A DNA stretch of 27,382 nucleotides from Actinomycetes bacterium (GTDB lineage Bacteria; Actinomycetota; Thermoleophilia; BMS3ABIN01), in assembly GCA_021790075.1 (NCBI GenBank), contig JAJYIN010000003.1, positions 1 through 27,382 of the forward strand. The letters are read 5' to 3'. Every line of letters starts with the position of its first letter. Positions within the stretch are counted from its first letter, which is position 1. Below are positions 22,015 to 27,382 of this stretch, piece after piece. The position numbers were made by a program, and so were the translations under genes. Under the pieces are notes generated by a model that was given only the letters and a program-made list of their open reading frames with translations, was not told the origin of the DNA and searched no databases.

Positions 22015-22732
22015 CTGCTTCCACTTTCCTGGGTTCGAATCTGTAGCCGAATCCGTGCTGGGTGTGGAGGAATGAATACGAGGGCAACTGGCCGGCCAGC
22101 TTGGTCCTGACCCTCCTGACGAACACGTCGACCGAGCGGTCGCCGTGAAGCATCTCGTAGCCCCACACCTGCTGGTAAATCTCCTCCCGCGATACAGCCC
22201 GGGGTGACGACGCCGCCAGGAAATGAAGCACCGCGAATTCTTTCGGTGTCAACGGCACAGGATGGCCGCCTGTGGACGCTTCCCGCTTTTCCGGGTCGAT
22301 CGTAAGGGGGCCGGCGTCGATGAAGGAGGCGGCGCCAAAGGCCGCCGGCCTGGTACGCCGGAGCAGCGCCTCCACTCTGGCAACCAGCTCGGCCATGCTG
22401 AACGGCTTGGTCAGGTAGTCGTCGGCGCCCAGCCTGAGGCAATGCACCTTGTCGAACTCGCTGGTCCTGGCACTGACGATCAGGATGGGGATATCGTTCC
22501 CCTCAGTCCGCACCTGTTCGCAGACCTTCCAGCCGTCCATCTCGGGAAGCATCAGGTCCAGAATCATCAGGTGGGGCTTCTGCTGACGAAGCACCCGCAG
22601 CGCCTGCAGGCCGTTCCGGGCGGTGAAGCACTGGTATCCCTGCTTTTTCAATTTATAGGAAACCGCCTCGAGGATGCTGTCGTCGTCCTCGACCACCAGG
22701 ATGCGGGCGGCGGTTTCGTTCTTAACTGTCAT
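21977..22732 (-). CDS. phoP: OmpR/PhoB-family response regulator, probable PhoP/PhoB
   Basis: A 251-residue protein. The receiver domain has acidic residues in VVEDDDSI, phospho-acceptor Asp59 (ILDLMLPEMDG) and Lys in TKPFSMAEL. A C-terminal winged helix has LTPKEFAVLHFLA, VSREEIYQQVWGYE, RSVDVFVRRVRTKL and a final GFGYRFEP. It is the only intact OmpR-type regulator near the pst genes, so it is the likely partner of PhoR and binder of the PHO boxes. Unlike usual phoPR operons, it is on the opposite strand and converges on phoR. The symbol follows actinobacterial usage. No PHO box is seen before it; its transcript may be leaderless. Confidence 0.85.
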   Translation of the reverse strand: MTVKNETAARILVVEDDDSILEAVSYKLKKQGYQCFTARNGLQALRVLRQQKPHLMILDLMLPEMDGWKVCEQVRTEGNDIPILIVSARTSEFDKVHCLRLGADDYLTKPFSMAELVARVEALLRRTRPAAFGAASFIDAGPLTIDPEKREASTGGHPVPLTPKEFAVLHFLAASSPRAVSREEIYQQVWGYEMLHGDRSVDVFVRRVRTKLAGQLPSYSFLHTQHGFGYRFEPRKVEAASRSAEGQEEER

Positions 22733-22738
22733 ATCTTG

Positions 22739-22766
22739 ATTGTAACAAAAAGGGGTGGACTGGCGA
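22739..22766 (-). promoter_or_regulatory. Possible promoter giving a leaderless phoP transcript
   Basis: On the minus strand TCGCCA (22766-22761), 16 bp and TACAAT (22744-22739). Only 6 bp separate the -10 from ATG 22732, so the mRNA would begin at or next to the start codon. No ribosome site is seen before the ATG, which agrees. The -35 is weak. Confidence 0.35.
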
Positions 22767-22845
22767 TTGCTCGCTTTCCCTGTTTACCCTGGCGCCCAGC
22801 GGGTATCTGCCAGGTATGCAGGTTTCCGAGGAAAGGCAGGCTCCC

Positions 22846-23361
22846 ATGAAAATGACGACCATCACCAGTAATGACAGCGAAATTTTGATACCTGGCTTTT
22901 CCCTGCCATCAACCAGGGGCGGCGTCCGCATGGGCCCGGCAGACTTCCGGCAGCAGAAGAACCTGATCCTTTTCTTTTTCGACTCCTGGAAGTGCCAGCA
23001 GTGCCGCCGCATCCTTCGCTCGCTCAAGGAGCACGCCGGGACTTACCGGGAGCTGGATTCGGCCATCCTGGGAGTGGTCCAGGTTTCCCTGATAGGGCTG
23101 ACGAAAGCAGCGGCCGAACTGGAACCAGATGTCACACTTCTGGCTGATGAAGACGGGCGGGTCACGGCCGCATACCAGGGCGATGGCGCCGGGATCATCC
23201 TGCCCTTCCTCGTGGTCGCGGACCGCTATGGGGCTTTTTACGGCCGCCTCGAGTTTGCCAGCGGCGAAGACCTGGATCACCGTGAACTGGCGTCACTGCT
23301 GGAGTTTATCGAAACCCAGTGCCCGGAATGCGGGGTTCCGCGGGGAGACGAGGCCATGTAG
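22846..23361 (+). CDS. Thioredoxin-fold (AhpC/TSA or redoxin-like) protein
   Basis: A 171-residue protein. PGFSLPSTRGGVRMGPADFR at 16-35 resembles the start of peroxiredoxin and TlpA domains. LILFFFDSWKCQQCRRIL carries a CxxC redox pair (Cys50, Cys53), and DVTLLADEDGRVTAAYQ (95-111) is the usual late segment. The C-terminus has a further CxxC (Cys159, Cys162). No signal peptide is seen, so it is probably cytoplasmic. ATG 22846 is chosen over ATG 22816 because purine-rich GAGGAAAGGCAGG lies just before it. It probably reduces or transfers thiols or peroxides; the substrate is unknown. It is divergent from phoP. Confidence 0.75.
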   Translation: MKMTTITSNDSEILIPGFSLPSTRGGVRMGPADFRQQKNLILFFFDSWKCQQCRRILRSLKEHAGTYRELDSAILGVVQVSLIGLTKAAAELEPDVTLLADEDGRVTAAYQGDGAGIILPFLVVADRYGAFYGRLEFASGEDLDHRELASLLEFIETQCPECGVPRGDEAM

Positions 23362-23418
23362 ACCGTCTTCGCACCGGCTCTGATTTCCTCTTGCACAAGA
23401 GACCGGCGCAACGGGGTG

Positions 23419-23447
23419 TTGACAGACAAATGACTTCGGCGTACTCT
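23419..23447 (+). promoter_or_regulatory. Sigma-70-type promoter of the lipoprotein gene
   Basis: A consensus TTGACA at 23419-23424, a 17-bp spacer and TACTCT at 23442-23447. Transcription would start near 23454, about 230 nt before the likely start codon. Confidence 0.55.
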
Positions 23448-23453
23448 TACCTC

Positions 23454-23683
23454 CCGGGTAATACCGGTTAATGCCCCAAGAGGCCAGAAGATCAGGCAGC
23501 GGACCAAGGGTTCGGGCGCCGGGGAGCTAACCCCCAAGGCTGGCACCCCATGTACCAGCTTTCCAGGGACGGGTCATGGCGCTGCTGACGGTCACCAGGT
23601 CACTTGGGGTTTTTCCCGTCTGCATTGCATCCAACCCGCCAATGCTGCTACAGTGGGAGCAGTTAACTGCAGGCGCCTTACAG
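23454..23683 (+). promoter_or_regulatory. Long structured 5' leader, possible attenuator
   Basis: The leader contains CCCCAAG at 23474-23480 and AACCCCCAAGG at 23529-23539. Both can pair with CTTGGGGTTTTT at 23603-23614. That last segment can also form a local hairpin (CCAGG-TCA-CTTGG) running into a T-run, and an outer stem GACGG/CCGTC encloses it. Mutually exclusive pairings next to a T-run are what attenuators and riboswitches look like. No known riboswitch class is identified with confidence. Confidence 0.3.
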
Positions 23684-24364
23684 ATGTGCGATAAGAAAAC
23701 TCTCTCCCGCTTTCTGCCCCTCTCGGGGGTATTTCTATTAGTCGCCACAATCCTGCTTGCCGGTTGTGGAAGCTCGAATGACGCCAGCACCGGCCTCTCC
23801 TCCACTTCTGTTGCTGTCAATGCCGGCATTTCCCGTCCCTCGGCGGGAACGGTGGAGGCGATCGATGCACTGGGAGATACTGTCAAACCTGACGGGACCG
23901 CCGCCGCAGCGCCCCGCGAGGCCGATATCGACCGCGTCTCGATTTCAAAAGAGGGGGACAACCTGGTGTTTACGATGAACGTGGCGGGGCCTTTGCCGGC
24001 TACCAGGCCTCCCGATACCGGCGCCGCCGAGTGGGGCTTCCTGCTGGACACGAATGGCGACGGCAAGCCGGACTGGGGTATTTATGGCAACTTCCCGGGA
24101 AAGGACAACTGGTCCTGGGGTTTATATAACGAAAACACGCAGCAGCGGACCGCCGGCCAGCAATTCCCTGGGACTTTTACGGTTCAGGGAACAACCATTA
24201 CATGGAAGATCAATCCCGCATCATTCGGAAATCCACAGAGTTTCAAATGGATGGCCTATACGGATGACACCGACCGGGAAGCGGCTCCGAACATGAAACA
24301 CGCCGGAGACCGGCTGCCGGACAAGGCTTGGCCGACAGGCAACGACTGGCTGGATTATCCTTAA
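23684..24364 (+). CDS. Lipoprotein of unknown function with a DxDxDG-like calcium loop
   Basis: 226 residues from ATG 23684. The first 28 residues are a lipoprotein signal: MCDKK, a hydrophobic core and LLAGC with Cys28. A low-complexity Ser/Thr/Ala linker (30-80) follows, then a beta-rich domain. LDTNGDGKPDWGIYG (122-135) is a calcium-loop motif seen in extracellular proteins, and the domain is rich in Trp, Gly and Asn. The frame stays open back to ATG 23576, but those 36 residues would spoil the signal peptide and are left out. It is exported and cell-surface bound. The role is unknown; no family is recognised. Confidence 0.75.
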   Translation: MCDKKTLSRFLPLSGVFLLVATILLAGCGSSNDASTGLSSTSVAVNAGISRPSAGTVEAIDALGDTVKPDGTAAAAPREADIDRVSISKEGDNLVFTMNVAGPLPATRPPDTGAAEWGFLLDTNGDGKPDWGIYGNFPGKDNWSWGLYNENTQQRTAGQQFPGTFTVQGTTITWKINPASFGNPQSFKWMAYTDDTDREAAPNMKHAGDRLPDKAWPTGNDWLDYP

Positions 24365-24458
24365 GCCAGCCTGGGCCGCTTGAAGACCGGGTGACCGGTG
24401 CGGCTGTACTGGCTGGCGAACACCTGGGCGGAACCAGGACAGCCGGCCGGCGCCACAA

Positions 24459-24623
24459 TCAACCCTTGTGAAGCAAAAGCCCGGCCAGTCCCACTATCAA
24501 AATGGCGGTCCCTCCGAGCAGCCAGAATGCCTTCGGTTTCTGCTCCATCGCGCTCCAGAGAAAACCGCCCACGCAAAAGAGCCCCGAAACCAGACAAAGG
24601 AAGAAGATCAGTTGTACCATCAT
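24459..24623 (-). CDS. Small two-helix membrane protein (54 aa)
   Basis: A short minus-strand frame begins with two ATG codons after a GGCGGGGG stretch and reads MMVQLIFFLCLVSGLFCVGG, then FLWSAMEQKPKAFWLLGGTA and a hydrophobic end, LLLHKG. Two membrane helices (about residues 3-24 and 32-50) are joined by a charged turn (EQKPK). This is a typical helical hairpin and unlikely to arise by chance in a GC-rich non-coding region. Function unknown. It lies antisense to nothing and fills most of the gap between the lipoprotein and zinc-ribbon genes. Confidence 0.6.
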   Translation of the reverse strand: MMVQLIFFLCLVSGLFCVGGFLWSAMEQKPKAFWLLGGTAILIVGLAGLLLHKG

Positions 24624-24663
24624 TACCCCCGCCGGACGCCTTGTGCCGCCTGCGTTCCGTAAA

Positions 24664-24692
24664 TTGACGCTATCTTCCGTATTGGCTATCCT
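24664..24692 (+). promoter_or_regulatory. Promoter giving a probable leaderless mRNA
   Basis: TTGACG at 24664-24669, a 17-bp spacer and TATCCT at 24687-24692. Only 8 bp lie between the -10 and ATG 24701, and there is no ribosome site, so the transcript should start at or beside the ATG. Confidence 0.5.
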
Positions 24693-24700
24693 AATAATAC

Positions 24701-24958
24701 ATGGAACAAATCAATTGTCCATACTGTGATGCGATCATCGAGACGGCCGTCCCGGACAAGTTCCAGGCATGTCCCAGTTGCGGTTACCGTTCCGCCAGGG
24801 TCGACGCCGGCGCGAACCAGCACCTGATTATCGACAGCAAACTGCCGGACCTGATGAAACGCTGCCGGGAGCTGTCAGGAAATGATAACGGCAATCTCGT
24901 TGTCATCGACAGACGTGTCGGTCATAACCCGATTGCGGGCGCCGACCGGCGACGCTGA
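24701..24958 (+). CDS. Small zinc-ribbon protein
   Basis: An 85-residue protein with an N-terminal zinc ribbon: CPYC at residues 6-9 and CPSC at 24-27, a spacing typical of rubredoxin-like knuckles. A polar middle (GANQHLIIDSKLPDLMKRCR) and a basic Arg-rich end follow. It probably binds a protein or nucleic acid. No family is recognised. The start is fixed by the closely placed promoter (leaderless). Confidence 0.6.
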   Translation: MEQINCPYCDAIIETAVPDKFQACPSCGYRSARVDAGANQHLIIDSKLPDLMKRCRELSGNDNGNLVVIDRRVGHNPIAGADRRR

Positions 24959-25018
24959 GTCAGTTTTTCCGAGTCGAATTCAGTCCCCTGGAAAACCCCC
25001 TCTAATCCCTGAGAAAAA

Positions 25019-25219
25019 ATGTGGCCGAGTAACGTCAATACCTGCGATGACTGGGGCGCCGACGACTTTTGCGTCGTGGCGCTGAAGGACGATTACCTGC
25101 GGCACTCCTGCCGGGTATGCAGCCTGGCCGGCGAGTGCTGGCCTGGCGTGCATGATGGTTCGATCCACTCGAGGCAGAGCGGCCAGTCGCAGGCCCGCGA
25201 GGATATCAAAGAAACCTAG
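25019..25219 (+). CDS. Small cysteine-rich hypothetical protein
   Basis: 66 residues, with Cys at 9, 18, 31, 34 and 40 (HSCRVCSLAGEC). A CxxC followed by a further Cys could bind zinc or an FeS cluster. The region before ATG 25019 (TGAGAAAAA) is only a weak ribosome site. The acidic first half and polar tail do not resemble a known family. It could be a genuine small gene in a cluster of mini-proteins, or a chance frame. Confidence 0.4.
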   Translation: MWPSNVNTCDDWGADDFCVVALKDDYLRHSCRVCSLAGECWPGVHDGSIHSRQSGQSQAREDIKET

Positions 25220-25222
25220 TTT

Positions 25223-25277
25223 TCTTCACGCGGATTAACTTCCTTTTAACCTCATCTTAACCTTGCTCTGCTAGTAT
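25223..25277 (+). promoter_or_regulatory. PHO-box promoter of a candidate small RNA
   Basis: Units ATTAACTTCCT (25234), TTTAACCTCAT (25245) and CTTAACCTTGC (25256) repeat every 11 bp. A shifted CTTCAC lies at 25224. From the end of the TTTAACC unit there are exactly 16 bp to TGC-TAGTAT (-10 at 25272-25277). This is the same geometry and the same TGC-TA as in the three other PHO promoters of the window. Transcription would start near 25284. Confidence 0.65.
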
Positions 25278-25283
25278 TCTTCT

Positions 25284-25472
25284 TGGCTGTTGACCTTCAG
25301 CCTCCCCAAGCGGAAGGCCTGCAAGTTTGGCTCCAGCAGGTTTTGCAGGCCTTCCGTGCCCGCTTTTTAACAGCGGACTCGGTCGAGCGGGTTCTCTACC
25401 TTCTACCAACCGGCCCGGCCGGGCGAGCGGATATCGCCACTCCAGGCGGCCTTCATGGCCGCCTATTTTTTT
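25284..25472 (+). ncRNA. Candidate Pho-regulated small RNA, about 190 nt
   Basis: The stretch lies between a PHO-box promoter and a strong intrinsic terminator. In order it contains a 5-bp stem GGCTG/CAGCC, a 14-bp perfect stem (CGGAAGGCCTGCAA with TTGCAGGCCTTCCG, 25311-25361), a CCCGCT/AGCGGG stem enclosing CTCG/CGAG, a CCCGGCCGGG palindrome and the terminator hairpin. No frame has a ribosome site. A 63-codon frame from a TTG at the presumed start site runs straight through all hairpins and ends in the T-run, so it is probably not coding. The target or role is unknown. Confidence 0.5.
25444..25472 (+). terminator. Intrinsic terminator of the candidate small RNA
   Basis: AGGCGGCC (25444-25451), loop TTCAT, GGCCGCCT (25457-25464), then A and seven T residues. 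It is a textbook rho-independent terminator. Confidence 0.85.
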
Positions 25473-25569
25473 GAGAAGGCTAAAGGTTCGGATTTCCCCG
25501 CCGATAAATTTCAAACTTGTGTGGAGCTCGCCGGAAAAAACCGGAGGGCAGGTGGGGCAGGAGGTCCGG

Positions 25570-25719
25570 ATGGGTTACTGCGATAGATGTCAATCAGCCG
25601 GTTCCGTTAATCAGTATGGTTACTGTGAGATTTGTGGCACTGAGCACAAGCACGACGACGTGGACTCGGTGCTGGAACCGGTGAGCGAGTTAAATGTCGC
25701 AGCGCCTATGACATCCTGA
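25570..25719 (+). CDS. Mini zinc-ribbon protein (49 aa)
   Basis: A 49-residue protein beginning MGYCDRCQSAGSVNQYGYCE with two CxxC knuckles (residues 4-7 and 19-22), then an acidic-polar tail with HKHDD. ATG 25570 follows GGAGGT at 5 nt, the best ribosome site among the small genes here. A plus-strand terminator follows at 25821. The fold is a single zinc ribbon, and the function is unknown. A frame open further upstream has no start with a ribosome site. Confidence 0.7.
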   Translation: MGYCDRCQSAGSVNQYGYCEICGTEHKHDDVDSVLEPVSELNVAAPMTS

Positions 25720-25820
25720 TGACCGGTCCTGGGGAGGCTCCGGAAGGCAGGGTGAAAGCCACGGACACATAGGGCTTGTTGCCAGGACGGACCGGACAAC
25801 CGTCCGGCAACAGAGAAACT

Positions 25821-25848
25821 GGCGGCCAGCAATGGCCGCCTTTTCTCT
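25821..25848 (+). terminator. Intrinsic terminator after the mini zinc-ribbon gene
   Basis: GGCGGCC (25821-25827), loop AGCAAT, GGCCGCC (25834-25840), then TTTTCTCT. Just before it a bulged stem (TTGCC-GGACGG with CCGTCC-GGCAA, about 25780-25812) adds structure to the 3' end. Confidence 0.7.
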
Positions 25849-25851
25849 GCG

Positions 25852-25875
25852 AAAAAGGGCGCGAGTCTCGCGCCC
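25852..25875 (-). terminator. Intrinsic terminator of glnA
   Basis: GGGCGCGA (25857-25864), loop GTC and TCGCGCCC (25868-25875), with AAA/TTT flanks extending the stem. The minus strand reads TTTTTC after it. It faces the plus-strand terminator only a few bases away. Confidence 0.8.
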
Positions 25876-25910
25876 TTTCTGGTTTGCCAACCCGTTCCCG
25901 GGTTTTTTCT

Positions 25911-27233
25911 TTACAGGATGGAAAGGTACTTGTCCAGCTCCCACGGCGTAAGCTGCACCCGGTATTCGTTCCACTCCTTCTTCTTCACTTCGAGCAGGCG
26001 GCTGAACACGTGGTCGCCCAGCGCTTTCTTGAGAAGCTCGCTTTCTTCAGCATACTTGATTGCCTCGCCCAGGCTTTCCGGAAGGGTTTCCACACCCAGC
26101 TCGGCACGCTCGGCGTCGGACAGGTCGTAGAGGTTCATCTCCATGGGATCCTTGAGCTCGTATCCCTTCTCGATGCCATCCAGGCCGGCCTGCAGCATGA
26201 CGGCAAAAGTCAGGTAGGGGTTGCAGGCCGGATCGGGGCTGCGGAACTCGCAGCGGGTGGCCTTCTCCTGGCCCGGGTGGTACATGGGCACCCGGATGAG
26301 CGCCGAGCGGTTGCGCCGCGACCAGGCCTTGTACACTGGCGCTTCATAACCCGGCACCAGCCGCTTGTAGGAGTTGACCCACTGGGCGAAGACGATGCTG
26401 ATCTCGCTGGCGTGCTTGAGCAGCCCGGCGATGTAGCCCTTGGCGGTATCGCTGAGGAAGTACTTGTCATCCCCCTGGTAGAAGGCGTTATCATCACCCT
26501 TGAACAGGGACTGGTGGGTGTGCATGCCGCTGCCGTTCTCGCCAAAGAGCGGCTTGGGCATGAAGGTGGCGTAGACGCCGTACTGCTCGGCGATCTCCTT
26601 GACTATCAGTCGGTAGGTCATGGCGTCGTCGGCCATCTTGAGGGCGTCATCGAAACGCATGTCGATCTCGTGCTGGGAAGGACCCACCTCGTGGTGGCTG
26701 TATTCGATGTTGATGCCCATGTCCTCGCAGGCCAGCACCGTGTCACGCCTGAGGTCGCTGGCGATGTCCAGCGGAGTCAGGTCGAAGTAGCCGCCCTTGT
26801 CGAGGATCTCCGTGCCCTCGGAATTCTTGAAATAGAAGAACTCCAGCTCCGGACCCACATAGTAATGATCGAAGCCCATGTCGGCGGCGCGCTTAAGCGC
26901 CCGCTTGAGGACGTAACGGGGGTCGCCTTCATAATTGGACTTGTCGGGGTTGAGCACGTCGCAGATCATGCGCGCCACTTTCTTCTCCTGCGGACGCCAC
27001 GGCAGGATCTTGAAAGTGGATGGGTCCGGCATGGCGATCATGTCGCTTTCCTCGATGTCCTGGTAGCCTGTGATCGAGGAGCCGTCAAAGCCCATTCCGT
27101 TCGTCAGGGCCGTCTCGATTTCCGAGGCAGTGATGGCGAAGCTCTTCAGTTGGCCCACCACATCCGTGAACCAGAGACGGATGAACTTGACGTCCTCGTC
27201 CTTGACTAATTTGATTACTTGTTCCTTGTCCAT
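25911..27233 (-). CDS. glnA: Glutamine synthetase, type I
   Basis: A 440-residue enzyme that makes glutamine from glutamate, ammonia and ATP; the family acts as a cytoplasmic dodecamer. Landmarks are FDGSSITGYQDIEESDM (residues 49-65), the metal-binding GPELEFFYF, HHEVGPSQHEIDMRF, KPLFGENGSGMHTHQS, the NRSALIRVP segment and CEFRSPDPACNPYLTFAVM. The length and the shortened region after NLYDL resemble the 440-445-residue GSI-alpha group (feedback controlled) rather than the approximately 470-residue adenylylated GSI-beta group. This subgroup call is tentative. ATG 27233 follows AAGGAGG at 12 nt. The gene stands alone with its own promoter and terminator. Confidence 0.95.
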   Translation of the reverse strand: MDKEQVIKLVKDEDVKFIRLWFTDVVGQLKSFAITASEIETALTNGMGFDGSSITGYQDIEESDMIAMPDPSTFKILPWRPQEKKVARMICDVLNPDKSNYEGDPRYVLKRALKRAADMGFDHYYVGPELEFFYFKNSEGTEILDKGGYFDLTPLDIASDLRRDTVLACEDMGINIEYSHHEVGPSQHEIDMRFDDALKMADDAMTYRLIVKEIAEQYGVYATFMPKPLFGENGSGMHTHQSLFKGDDNAFYQGDDKYFLSDTAKGYIAGLLKHASEISIVFAQWVNSYKRLVPGYEAPVYKAWSRRNRSALIRVPMYHPGQEKATRCEFRSPDPACNPYLTFAVMLQAGLDGIEKGYELKDPMEMNLYDLSDAERAELGVETLPESLGEAIKYAEESELLKKALGDHVFSRLLEVKKKEWNEYRVQLTPWELDKYLSIL

Positions 27234-27302
27234 CTTGATTTAGTCCTCCTTGAAGGTTGGGGGCCCCCTGATTCCAGATTCCGGAAATTAAACAACCCGC
27301 AG

Positions 27303-27331
27303 ATTTTATGCCCTCCGGCGCCGCATGGCAA
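27303..27331 (-). promoter_or_regulatory. Sigma-70-type promoter of glnA
   Basis: On the minus strand TTGCCA (27331-27326), a 17-bp spacer and TAAAAT (27308-27303). Each hexamer has one mismatch to consensus. Transcription would start near 27296, leaving a 60-nt leader. A bulged inverted repeat (TTGGACCTCC with GGAGTCCAA, 27350-27379) lies just upstream and could be an operator or the terminator of a gene outside the window. Confidence 0.6.
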
Positions 27332-27382
27332 TACAGACAGGTACAGTTTTTGGACCTCCGGATATGTGCAGGAGTCCAAGAA

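Noticed and set aside
23521..23545. Cyclic-di-AMP (ydaO-type) riboswitch
   Set aside because: Only the AGCTAACC-like 3' string is similar. The conserved 5' half with GGGGAACC and GGGGTGAA is not found, so only an unnamed structured leader is reported.
25284..25472. 6S RNA (ssrS) or another known housekeeping RNA
   Set aside because: The stems form separate short hairpins rather than one long rod with a central bubble, and the promoter is of the Pho type.
25736..25790. SRP-RNA-like string GGCTCCGGAAGGCAGGG
   Set aside because: It recalls the SRP loop sequence GGUCCGGAAGGAAGCAGCC, but the flanking stem and the AGCAGCC part are missing. It lies in the 3' untranslated region of the mini zinc-ribbon gene.
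25776..27209. A 477-codon plus-strand frame opposite glnA
   Set aside because: It is antisense to an unmistakable glutamine synthetase and crosses two terminators.

Overview
The window looks like chromosomal DNA of a GC-rich bacterium, most likely a deep-branching, probably anaerobic or facultative member of the Actinobacteriota. The main argument for this is promoter structure. The phosphate promoters carry 11-bp direct repeats of the GTTCAC type, as in actinobacterial PHO boxes. They have extended -10 elements of the form TG-C-TAnnnT, and some genes appear to have leaderless starts. The lineage is an inference from sequence only.

Layout. Positions 1-743 hold the remains of a tandem array of a small probably secreted module. 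Positions 821-1615 encode a SAM methyltransferase. Positions 1617-11321 are one compact twelve-gene minus-strand operon, read from 11321 downwards: DsrE-, DsrF- and DsrH-like proteins, TusA, a GcvH-like lipoate-binding protein, a radical SAM protein, a lipoate-protein ligase fused to a DUF116-like domain, a geranylgeranyl-reductase-like flavoprotein, a second radical SAM protein, a membrane cytochrome b/FeS/CCG fusion protein, HdrB and HdrC. This is the gene set of the sulfur-oxidising heterodisulfide-reductase-like (sHdr-LbpA) system with its dedicated lipoate assembly route (sLpl, LipS1/LipS2, LipT). The difference is that a membrane HdrE/HdrD-like fusion takes the place of a soluble HdrA within the operon. 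A 1.05-kb AT-richer regulatory region with several dyads separates it from a sigma-54-type response regulator and its sensor kinase (12377-15282), which are plausible controllers.

Positions 15400-22732 form a phosphate-starvation locus: a small winged-helix gene, pstS, and divergently pstC-pstA-pstB-phoU-phoR, with a PhoP/PhoB-type regulator converging on phoR and overlapping it by 38 bp. Three promoters here, and a fourth at 25223-25277, share one geometry: 11-bp repeats, exactly 16 bp, then TGC-TAnnnT. The fourth drives no clear protein but a region of about 190 nt with strong hairpins and a perfect intrinsic terminator, which makes it a candidate Pho-regulated small RNA.

Positions 22733-25719 contain a thioredoxin-fold protein, a lipoprotein with a long structured leader, and several very small genes (two zinc ribbons, a Cys-rich peptide and a 54-aa two-helix membrane protein). 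Positions 25911-27233 encode glutamine synthetase type I, on the minus strand, with its own promoter and terminator.

How the genes fit together: the first large operon probably moves sulfane sulfur (DsrEFH to TusA to lipoyl-LbpA), oxidises it with HdrBC-type centres and passes electrons to the quinone pool. The second half is nutrient sensing for phosphate and nitrogen. No tRNA, rRNA, CRISPR array or insertion sequence was seen.
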